The notes beneath the pieces were generated by a model. The model had not been told where the DNA came from. It made no database searches and worked only from the letters and a program-made list of their open reading frames with translations. The position numbers and the translations under genes were made by a program. Below, piece by piece: positions 9,374-17,128 of a stretch of 64,000 nt of DNA (positions within the stretch are counted from its first letter, which is position 1; each line of letters opens with the position of its first letter). Origin of the DNA: Planctomycetota bacterium (GTDB lineage: Bacteria > Planctomycetota > UBA8742 > UBA2392); contig JADLAK010000101.1 in the NCBI GenBank assembly GCA_020848275.1, forward strand, positions 1 to 64,000, read 5' to 3'.

Positions 9374-12300
9374 TTACTTCTGGTCCATTACCGTGAATTG
9401 AACGACGAGGCCTTCACGCGTACCCACCAGCATCGTGCCCGCGGGGCCAATGAACGCCGCCGCCGGACGGAAGTCGCGTTCCATCTTCAGTGCATCGTAC
9501 TCGACCTTCTTGAGCTCAGTGTTCTTGTCCGTGTCCCACACCATCATGCGGCGGTCTTTATCGAGCGCGCAAACGCGCTTTCCGTCGTTGGAGAACCCGC
9601 AACCCTGCGCCTGGCCGCCCTGAAGGCCCTTGTATTGAGTGCGCGGGCGCTCGTCGAGGTCGGCAACATCCCACACACCTACGCCCTCATTTTCAGAGGC
9701 TGCCAGCAGGCGTTTGCCATCGCGCGAGAAGCACAGCGACATGATGCGACGATCTCCGGTAACGCGGATCGGGTCGGGACGCTTGAGAATGAAGCGCGTG
9801 GCGTCAAGCACGGCGATCTTGCCGCCTTCGCCGCCCGCCGCAATCAACTGGCCCGTGGAGTCGACGGCCAGCGCCGCGCAATCGCGCACGCCGACCTTGT
9901 GTTCACCCACGGCTTTGCGAGTCTCGGGGTTGATGCGATAGAGCGTGCCGTCGCGAGACAGGCCAAAGATAGTCTTGCTGTCCCACGAGAAAGCGACGGC
10001 CACGACCGTTTCCCTGGGTTTCTGGACGTCGCCGATGGTCACGCGCGAGCCGGACAGGTCAAACACGACCAGCGCGCCGTCCTCGCCGCAACTGACGCCC
10101 CAACGGCCGTCGCCGCTGACGGAGATGCTTGAGATGACACGACGGCCGCCCGAGGACTTGCCGATCAATGTGCCGCGGCGCAGGTTGTAGAAGTAAACGT
10201 CGCCCTGGCGCGTGCCCATCGCGGCGTATTTGCCGTCGTTGGTTGCGAACAGGGCCTCGACTTCACCCTCAAGCTTGAACGCCTGCTCGGTGCGCAGCAC
10301 CGGGTCTTCACTGAAGGCCGTGAGCTTGGGCGGCAGGCTCTTGACCTTCTCGCTGCGGGGCGCGCCCGTCAGGCGTTCGTCAAGGTTGGCCAGGCGCTGC
10401 TGCTGGGCCGACGTGAGGGTGAATTTCTGGATCGCCAGCTTGACCAACTGGCCGCCCGCCTCGTCGCCCTTGCTGACGCACTCCTCGAGCTTCTTGAACA
10501 GCGACTCGATGTGCTTGTCGCGCGTCTGCGTGACGGCGGTCCTGGCTTCAGTCAGCCGCTTCTGCTGCGCGCTTGACAGCGGCAGCGCAGCCGCGGCCTT
10601 GAGGTCCTTTTCCGCCTCGTCGAAGTTGTTGTCCTGGCGGTACTTGTCGGCGGTCGCAAGCTTGGCCGCAAAGGACGTCTCGACGGCAATATCGCGGTCG
10701 TCACGTGCCGCGTCGAGCTTCTTGGTGAGGTCCGACGTCAGCGGCAGCTTCGCGGCCAGCGTCAGCTTGGCGTCGGCATCGCTGTACTTTTCCTTCTTGA
10801 GGAAGTCGCGGGCGTCGGTGAGCAGCTTGACCAGCGCACCGTCGAGCGCGCCGACGTAACGGAGTTCGAGGTCGCTGGTGCGCTTGGCCTGGTCAGCGTC
10901 CACGGGCAGCTTGAGCATATCGTCGAGCGTAGCGCGGGACTCGTCAAAGCGCCCGGCCTCGTAGGCGTCGGTCGCCTTCTTGTGCATGGCGGTGTAACGC
11001 TGGGCCAGAGTGTCGGTGAACAGCGCCGTGACCCTGCCAAGCTCGTTTTTGAGGTCGTCGGGCTGGGGGATCGATGCCGCGGCCTTGATGGCGTCCGAGG
11101 CGTCGTTGAAGCGCTCGGCCTTGACGGCCTTGTCCGCGTCGTCGATCAGCTTCTGCAGATAGTTGCGCAGGGCGGCCTGGTTGTCATTTTTGAACTGGGC
11201 GAGTTTTCCGTCCTGGTCCGCTGTGCGCGGAAGCTTGTCAGCGTCTGAAATCAACGCCGCCGCCTTGTTGAAGTCCTTGTTGTCGACGGCAATCTGCGCG
11301 TCGCTCAGCAATTCGCCAAAGCGCTTGTCACGTTTGGTGACAAACTCGGCCTTGAGGTCCTTGAGTTCCTGGAGCTGCTTGGGGTCGAGCTGCCATTCCT
11401 TGTTGTCGGCAGTCTGGCGTTCAACGATCTTGTCGGCGTCCTTGAGGCTCTTGTCGGCTTCGGTGAACAGTCCCTTTGACACGGCCTGGCCGGCCTCATA
11501 CAGCGGGGCGCTCATCAACACAAACGTCAGCGCAGTGCCGACGTCGCGCAACTGGTCAGTGGTGAGCGGCATGTCCTTGACAGTCTTGTTCAGCAACTCC
11601 TCGGCATCCTTGAACTTCTGTGACGACACCAGCGCGCGCGATTGCAGGATGTTGGTGCCCATGTCGTCGCCCATGGCTTTCACCAGGTCCGTGCGCAGGG
11701 CGTCCAGCTTGTCCTTGAGAGTCGCGGGGTAGCCGGTTTCCTCGGCGCGCCGGATCATCGTGTCGCATTCGCGGTAGGCCTTGGCCTTGATCTGTTCGCG
11801 CGCGCCGCTTAGCTGCGCCATGAACGCGACTTCTTCGCGCTGCGCGTTGGCAGCTTTCTTCTGCGCGACGGAGAAGGGAAGTTTTTCGATGGCGGCAAAC
11901 TGGTCGTCCGCCTCTTTCCATTTCTGTTCGTCGGCCAGCGAGACAGCCTTGCGGACCAGCTGGTCGCAGTACGATTGCAGCGCGGTTTCGAGGCGTTTGT
12001 AGGCGTCCTCGCGCGACTGCTTCTGTTGTTCGCGGACTGCTTCAGGCTGAACCAGCTTTTCGAGCTTGTCGCGGAAACCCACGGCGTTGGTCAGGCGCGT
12101 TTCGTCGGGGAACGACTCAAAGGCCGCGACTTCTTTGTTGAGCGAATTAATAAGGTCCGTGCCCTGCACCTCGATCAGCCGGCTCTCGTAGGCCAGCAGG
12201 CGTGCGTCGTGTTCCTTGCGCTGGTCGGCGCTGGCTTCCTTGCGCAGGTTGTCGAGTTCGTCCATCAGGGGCTTGAGGCCCTTGATCTCGGTTGCCGTCG

Positions 12301-14380
12301 CGGCGCTGTTCAGCTTGGTCGTGAATTCCGTCAGCTTGGCCGCAAAGACCTCGGAGTCCTTGGACGCCGGCGGCGGCTCTTTCTTCTTCAGGTCGGCCAG
12401 CTTCTCGCCGTACGCCTTGAGCTTGGCATCGAGCTCGGTGACCTGTTTGGCGCTGCCTTCCTTGCGCAGGCCCTCAAGTTCGTCGATCATCGGCTGGAGC
12501 ACGTTCATTTCGGCGACCGTCGCCGCCGCAAGCATGCGCTTGTCGAAGTCCGCAAGTTTTGCCGTCAGCGCCGCGGAATCAACCGGCAACATCGGGCCGC
12601 CGTCTTTGGGAACATCCCTGCCGCCGTCTTTTGTCGCGTCTTTGGCTCCATCTCTTACGGCGTCTTTGCTTGCGTCCTTAGTCGCGTCCTTGCCTCCGTC
12701 GTTGACGACCTTGCCTGTGTCCTTGCCGGCGTCCTTCTTGACCCCGTCGCCGGCGTCGCCCGCAATCACGGTGTTATTTGCCGGCTTGTTGGCGTTCTGG
12801 CTCTGCATGTAGATGAACGCGCCGCCGCCGCCGATCACCAGCGCCATCACCACCACCACGGCAATCAGGCCGCCGCTGCTCTTGCTGCTTTCGACGACGA
12901 TTTGCGGCGTCGAAGCCATGCCCGTCTGGCTTGCGGGCTGGGGCGTCATCGCCGCCTGCTCGCGCATCGTCGGCATCACGGGCGGGGCCTGCTCGCGCAT
13001 GGTCACGATCATCGACTTCGCCTGCTCGCGCGCTTCTTCGTCGCTGGCGCGGCGCTTTTCAGCGGCAATGCGGAATGCTTCGCTTTCGGCGACCACAGGC
13101 GCGAGCGTCTTGTTGAGCGCGCTGTCGGGGACGATGTCGTCGCCGTTGATGATGGTTTGCAGCTTGGTCATCCACACCGCGGCTTGCTTGGCCGAGCAAC
13201 GCTTGGTCGGGTCCTTGGCGACCATGCGCTTTAAAACCGCGACAAGCTCCTTCGGGAATGGCGCGAATCGGTACTCGGGGAAGATGATTTCCTTGGCGAT
13301 GTGCTGGACCGCGACCGAAATCGGCGTGTCGCCGACAAACGGCGTCTCGCCCGTGAGCATGTGGTAAATCGTCACGCCCAGCGAATAGACGTCCGACTTG
13401 TCCGTGACTTCCTTCGATTCCGCCTGCTCGGGGCTCATGTAGTGCGGCGTGCCCATGATCTGCCCGGACATCGTCAGGTGGCTCGCGCTTGTGGAGGCGC
13501 GCGCCAAGCCGAAGTCTGAGAGCTTGATCTTGCCGTCAGTGCCTGAAAGCAGGATGTTGTGCGGCTTTACGTCCCGGTGCACCAGGCCCTGCGAATGCGC
13601 GTAACCCAGCGCCTCGGCGGCAGCGGCGCCGATTTCAAGCGCGCGCTTGAACTTGAAACGCCCGCCGTCCTTGAGCATGCCCGCGGCGTCAGCGCCCTCG
13701 ATCAACTCCATCACGAGGTACAGGTTGCCTTGCCATTCGTCGACGTTAAACACACGCACGATGTTGGGGTGGTCGAGCTTCACGCACAGGCGCGCCTCGC
13801 GCAAAAAGCGCTGGCGCACGACGTCGTTCTTGGAAAGTTCGTCGGGCAAAACCTTGATGGCGACGTCGATGTCCAGCGCCGCGTGGTAGCCGCGGAACAC
13901 CTGGCCCATGCCGCCCTTGCCCAAAATGCCGGTGATCTCGATCTGGCCCAACCGCGTGCCGACCATGATCTTCTGGCCCGCCAGGCCCGGCGCCGACGGG
14001 ATGGCCGGCAACTCGCCCGACGCCGGACGACCGACGGTGGGACTCATCGACGGATTGCTGTTGGGGCGCGCGGCCTGGCCGCTGGCGGGACGGGGCATCT
14101 GCGGCGACATGCTGGCGCCGCGTGTGGGCATGCGCATGGCCTGCGAAGCGGATGAAGCTGGGCCGGGCGCCTTGGGGCCCGGGGGCGGAGGCGTGCCGGC
14201 GGGGCCCAGCGCCTGCCGTTGTTGCGGGTTGAGTGTGGCGATTTCCTCGATCGCGAAGTCGGGATCCTGTACTTCCTGCGGCGCCGGGGGCGGCGGCGTG
14301 GCCCCGGGCTGGGGCGTGAACGACATTAGTGTTTCCTGCACCGGCTTGCGGCGACCGGACTTGCTTTGATCTTCGGCCAT
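9374..14380 (-). CDS. Giant membrane-anchored Ser/Thr protein kinase with coiled repeats and WD40 domain
   Basis: A 1668-residue protein. Domain order: a proline-rich N-terminus with a second segment MSPTVGRPASGELPAIP (1-140); a Hanks-type kinase (about 144-410) with glycine loop GKGGMGQVF, K176 in VAIKV, HRD 268-270, DFG 289-291 and MSPEQA; an alanine/glutamate-rich juxtamembrane region with repeated MREQA; one membrane segment (about 503-525); a KDG/KDA-rich linker (548-595); a long helical array of repeated motifs (about 600-1350, for example AEKLPFSVAQKKAANAQRE-type units); and C-terminal WD40 repeats (about 1370-1668). All kinase key residues are present, so it should be active. Signalling from extracytoplasmic repeats to a cytoplasmic kinase is inferred. 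A terminator follows. Confidence 0.93.
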   Translation of the reverse strand: MAEDQSKSGRRKPVQETLMSFTPQPGATPPPPAPQEVQDPDFAIEEIATLNPQQRQALGPAGTPPPPGPKAPGPASSASQAMRMPTRGASMSPQMPRPASGQAARPNSNPSMSPTVGRPASGELPAIPSAPGLAGQKIMVGTRLGQIEITGILGKGGMGQVFRGYHAALDIDVAIKVLPDELSKNDVVRQRFLREARLCVKLDHPNIVRVFNVDEWQGNLYLVMELIEGADAAGMLKDGGRFKFKRALEIGAAAAEALGYAHSQGLVHRDVKPHNILLSGTDGKIKLSDFGLARASTSASHLTMSGQIMGTPHYMSPEQAESKEVTDKSDVYSLGVTIYHMLTGETPFVGDTPISVAVQHIAKEIIFPEYRFAPFPKELVAVLKRMVAKDPTKRCSAKQAAVWMTKLQTIINGDDIVPDSALNKTLAPVVAESEAFRIAAEKRRASDEEAREQAKSMIVTMREQAPPVMPTMREQAAMTPQPASQTGMASTPQIVVESSKSSGGLIAVVVVMALVIGGGGAFIYMQSQNANKPANNTVIAGDAGDGVKKDAGKDTGKVVNDGGKDATKDASKDAVRDGAKDATKDGGRDVPKDGGPMLPVDSAALTAKLADFDKRMLAAATVAEMNVLQPMIDELEGLRKEGSAKQVTELDAKLKAYGEKLADLKKKEPPPASKDSEVFAAKLTEFTTKLNSAATATEIKGLKPLMDELDNLRKEASADQRKEHDARLLAYESRLIEVQGTDLINSLNKEVAAFESFPDETRLTNAVGFRDKLEKLVQPEAVREQQKQSREDAYKRLETALQSYCDQLVRKAVSLADEQKWKEADDQFAAIEKLPFSVAQKKAANAQREEVAFMAQLSGAREQIKAKAYRECDTMIRRAEETGYPATLKDKLDALRTDLVKAMGDDMGTNILQSRALVSSQKFKDAEELLNKTVKDMPLTTDQLRDVGTALTFVLMSAPLYEAGQAVSKGLFTEADKSLKDADKIVERQTADNKEWQLDPKQLQELKDLKAEFVTKRDKRFGELLSDAQIAVDNKDFNKAAALISDADKLPRTADQDGKLAQFKNDNQAALRNYLQKLIDDADKAVKAERFNDASDAIKAAASIPQPDDLKNELGRVTALFTDTLAQRYTAMHKKATDAYEAGRFDESRATLDDMLKLPVDADQAKRTSDLELRYVGALDGALVKLLTDARDFLKKEKYSDADAKLTLAAKLPLTSDLTKKLDAARDDRDIAVETSFAAKLATADKYRQDNNFDEAEKDLKAAAALPLSSAQQKRLTEARTAVTQTRDKHIESLFKKLEECVSKGDEAGGQLVKLAIQKFTLTSAQQQRLANLDERLTGAPRSEKVKSLPPKLTAFSEDPVLRTEQAFKLEGEVEALFATNDGKYAAMGTRQGDVYFYNLRRGTLIGKSSGGRRVISSISVSGDGRWGVSCGEDGALVVFDLSGSRVTIGDVQKPRETVVAVAFSWDSKTIFGLSRDGTLYRINPETRKAVGEHKVGVRDCAALAVDSTGQLIAAGGEGGKIAVLDATRFILKRPDPIRVTGDRRIMSLCFSRDGKRLLAASENEGVGVWDVADLDERPRTQYKGLQGGQAQGCGFSNDGKRVCALDKDRRMMVWDTDKNTELKKVEYDALKMERDFRPAAAFIGPAGTMLVGTREGLVVQFTVMDQK

Positions 14381-14465
14381 GATTCACCCGTAATGAAGGC
14401 CAGCAGTCTAGCAAAAACCGCACCAGAACTGCACCGGGTAGAAGGCGAACAGCCTCACCGGATTC

Positions 14466-14516
14466 GTAGCTGCGGCGTTCAGCCGCAGCTACCTGTGCAA
14501 CCGGCTACAAGCCGGT
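14466..14516. repeat. Tandem hairpins in the intergenic region upstream of the kinase gene
   Basis: Two perfect inverted repeats lie in the 262-bp gap 14381-14642: an 11-bp stem GTAGCTGCGGC/GCCGCAGCTAC (14466-14492) and a 6-bp stem ACCGGC/GCCGGT (14500-14516). They resemble the array at 11-101. Apart from these and the lpxB terminator I see no gene in this gap. Confidence 0.6.
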
Positions 14517-14536
14517 AATGGCGAGCCCGAAGGGCG

Positions 14537-14568
14537 AAACAAAATCAGCCCCGGCCGCAAAGCCGGGG
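14537..14568 (-). terminator. Intrinsic terminator of lpxB
   Basis: The stem CCCCGGC (14549-14555)/GCCGGGG (14562-14568) has a 6-base loop. It is followed on the minus strand by ctgattttgttt, a U-rich tract. It lies about 75 bases downstream of the lpxB stop. Confidence 0.75.
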
Positions 14569-14642
14569 GAATGACCAGAAGGCAAACGTCTGTTCAGCCG
14601 CCCTCGCCGGCGGGGCTGAGTACGCGACGCGACTGCAGCCGC

Positions 14643-15851
14643 TTACGCCGGTCTTGCGGCCAGCGCCGGAAGCATCGGCACTTCGCCGCTGGCGGGACGT
14701 GAGACGGGACGCAAGCCCGCGACGGTGAGAACTTGTTCGGCGGCGCGAAGGCTGGCGCCCTTGCCGCCCAGCGATTTGACGACGGCCTTGAGTTCGTCGC
14801 GCTGCTTGGGCGCGCCGGTCGCCATCGCTTCGCGTGCGATCACGGCCATCGTCATCGGCTCGGCCTGGAACTGCAGCAGCTCCGGCACCACCTGCTTCCT
14901 GGCGAGGATGTTGACCATGCACGCATATTCGACATTCACCAGCAGGCTCGCAATCAGCGCACTCGTGAACGACATGCGGTAGCAGCACAACATCGGCGTG
15001 CCGACAATCGCGGCCTCCACCGTAGCGGTCCCGCTGCAGATCAGCGCGAAATCCGACAGGCCCATCACCTCGTGTGAGCGGCCGTGCACGCCACGCAACG
15101 GCAGGTCTTCGTAGCCTTTGATCGCCGCCTGGAAGCGATCGGCCGTGAACCACGGCGCGCAACCCACCGGGAACACAATGTTCTTGTCGCGGTTGTGTAG
15201 CTCACGTGCGGCGTCAAGCATGCGCGGCATCAGGCGCGTGATTTCGCTGCGGCGCGAACCCGGGAACAGCCCCACGACCTTGCATGAGTCCGGAATCTTG
15301 AACCCACGGCGCAGATGTTCAGCGCCCTTTTTCACCTTTTCGTGGTCGATCAAGTCAAGGAGAGGATGGCCGACAAAGCGCGCCTCGATGCCGTGCTTGG
15401 CGTAAAACTCGACCTCGAAGGGGAAGATCACCAGCATGCGGTCGACATACTTGCGAATCTGTTCGACGCGGCCTTCGCGCCACGCCCACAGTTGCGGGCT
15501 GACGTAGTAAACAACGGGGATGCCAAGGGCCTTGATGCGCGGCGCGATGCGAAGATTGAAATCAGGCGAATCGATCAGCACGATGGCTTCGGGCTTCAGC
15601 TCTTTCGCCTTCTCGATGACCAGGTCCATGCTGTCGAGGAAGAAGCGCAGGCTGCGCACGACCTCGACGAAGCCGACCGCCGAATGCTCAAGCATGTTGC
15701 GGAAAACGCGAACGCCGGCGTTTTCCATTTTGCCGCCGCCAAGCCCGAGGATTTCAAGGTCGGGACGCAGTTCGCGAAACTGACGCGCCAGCAGAGCGCC
15801 GTAGTTATCGCCGCTGCTTTCCGTGGCAACAATGAAGACCCGTGGTCTCAT
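14643..15851 (-). CDS. lpxB: Lipid-A-disaccharide synthase
   Basis: A 402-residue GT19 glycosyltransferase that joins UDP-2,3-diacylglucosamine and lipid X in lipid A synthesis at the inner membrane. Visible family features are the N-terminal ATESSGDNYGALL, LGLGGGKMENAGV, the IDSPDFNLRIA motif with conserved Asp, YYVSPQLWAWREGRV, FVGHPLLD and the donor-site GSRRSEI. Length is normal. It is the only lipid A gene in the window and argues that the cell has an outer membrane with lipid A. The last ~20 residues (RPVSRPASGEVPMLPALAARPA) extend beyond the usual end. The ATG at 15851 gives the family N-terminus. Confidence 0.95.
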   Translation of the reverse strand: MRPRVFIVATESSGDNYGALLARQFRELRPDLEILGLGGGKMENAGVRVFRNMLEHSAVGFVEVVRSLRFFLDSMDLVIEKAKELKPEAIVLIDSPDFNLRIAPRIKALGIPVVYYVSPQLWAWREGRVEQIRKYVDRMLVIFPFEVEFYAKHGIEARFVGHPLLDLIDHEKVKKGAEHLRRGFKIPDSCKVVGLFPGSRRSEITRLMPRMLDAARELHNRDKNIVFPVGCAPWFTADRFQAAIKGYEDLPLRGVHGRSHEVMGLSDFALICSGTATVEAAIVGTPMLCCYRMSFTSALIASLLVNVEYACMVNILARKQVVPELLQFQAEPMTMAVIAREAMATGAPKQRDELKAVVKSLGGKGASLRAAEQVLTVAGLRPVSRPASGEVPMLPALAARPA

Positions 15852-15869
15852 GTGTGTGTCGCGCCTTTT

Positions 15870-15895
15870 GCGGACACGCTCCCGCGTGTCCCCAC
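15870..15895 (+). repeat. Dispersed hairpin repeat copy
   Basis: A copy of the element at 8060-8085. It contains GGACACG paired with CGTGTCC and ends ccgcgtgtccccac. It lies in the 164-bp gap between lpxB and the radical SAM gene, which also holds the copy at 15983-16008. Confidence 0.6.
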
Positions 15896-15982
15896 AACTA
15901 CGCCTTTGGGCCTACGTCCGATAAAACCAAGAATCGGTAATTCTTAATCGAATACTTGCACAATTCCGTCTATTCCTGCCTC

Positions 15983-16008
15983 GCGGACATACTGCCGCGT
16001 GTCCCTAC
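15983..16008 (+). repeat. Dispersed hairpin repeat copy
   Basis: The second copy in the same intergenic gap, about 110 bp from the first and in the same orientation, ending ccgcgtgtccctac. It stops 8 bases before the end of the radical SAM gene. Confidence 0.6.
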
Positions 16009-16015
16009 AAATTCC

Positions 16016-16897
16016 CTATTCCCACTGCCTGCCGTAAAACGTTTCAACCGGCACATTCAGCTTCGATTTCACCTTCGCAGCGATTGCGTCAAGTTCGGCG
16101 TCCGGCAGCATTCCTACGTGAGAATCGCCGGGCCTGCGCGCCGTCGTGTAAACTTGCACCAGCTTGATGTTGCCGCCCTGCGCCAGGATTTCATTCAGAC
16201 GGCCGCAATAGGCGTCGATTTCGGCCTCCGTCGGCCCAATGCCCGCCATTGTCGGGAAAAGGCTCTGGATCGTCACATCAAACATGCGCGCGCAAACGGC
16301 GATGTTCTTGACGACCTGCCGCAGAAGCATTCCGGTGCCGTTCACGCGTTCGAAATACCCCTGCGTGCCGGCGTCGAGCTTGGCCCAGATCTCATAGGGC
16401 CCGGCGCGCAACTCCTCCAGCGCCGCAATCACCGATGGCTCCGCCAGCCGCGTCGCATTGGTTATCAAAATCGTCTTGATGCCGGGAAGCCCGTGCTTGA
16501 GCTTGATTTCGTGCGCCCCGGCGATCACCTCGCCCAACCGCTCGTAGGTCGTGGGCTCGCCGTCGCCGGCGATGGCGATGTCGTTAATGCGGCGCAAGGC
16601 CACGGGTGTGGACGCAAAGCGCGGGTGTTTCCAGAGTTCGCCCGACGCGGCGAGGCCGACCAGCTCGTCGACCTCGGCAACGAGGCCGTCGAAATCAACG
16701 TGCAGGTCGCGCGCAGGCGTCGCACGGTCGACCTGGCAGTAGGGGCAATGGAAATTGCAAACTTTGTCGGGGTTTACGTTTATGCCTAGAGACAAACCTT
16801 TACTGCGCCGGCTGACGACCGGGTAGGCGAAGCGCAATTGATCGAACTTGCGCGAGTGATCCGATAGCACGGTGCCGGCTGGCTCCGCCGCACCCAT
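16016..16897 (-). CDS. Radical SAM protein (COG0731-like Fe-S oxidoreductase)
   Basis: A 293-residue protein with the radical SAM cluster CNFHCPYC (C47, C51, C54), preceded by GLSLGINVNPDKV and followed by an AGDGEPTTY motif and ITNATRL. This pattern is typical of the small COG0731-type enzymes. It lacks extra iron-sulfur cysteine clusters, and the substrate is unknown. The ATG at 16897 is chosen over an upstream TTG because GGAG lies 6 bases before it. The 210-bp gap on its upstream side (16919-17128, shared with the end of leuS) shows no gene or clear signal. Confidence 0.85.
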   Translation of the reverse strand: MGAAEPAGTVLSDHSRKFDQLRFAYPVVSRRSKGLSLGINVNPDKVCNFHCPYCQVDRATPARDLHVDFDGLVAEVDELVGLAASGELWKHPRFASTPVALRRINDIAIAGDGEPTTYERLGEVIAGAHEIKLKHGLPGIKTILITNATRLAEPSVIAALEELRAGPYEIWAKLDAGTQGYFERVNGTGMLLRQVVKNIAVCARMFDVTIQSLFPTMAGIGPTEAEIDAYCGRLNEILAQGGNIKLVQVYTTARRPGDSHVGMLPDAELDAIAAKVKSKLNVPVETFYGRQWE

Positions 16898-17128
16898 AGT
16901 TTGCTCCAGAAGACCCAAGTCTTTACTCGTTCTTAGTTTACTGACATACCCGGCAACGCAGTCAAGCTACTTAGTGGCTGCTATCCAATTGGCCGCGAGG
17001 ATGCATTCTAGCAGGCCCAAGCGGGAGTCAATGGGCAACTGTGGGCCGCGAAGTGACCTAAGTGTCAGCCAGGTAACAGCGACGCAATTCCCGCCCATTG
17101 CGCGAGGTAAATTCGCGGCCGTCTTGGC

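Noticed and set aside
14545..15162. A 205-codon minus-strand frame overlapping lpxB
   Set aside because: It overlaps lpxB in another frame and runs through the lpxB terminator; no protein features.
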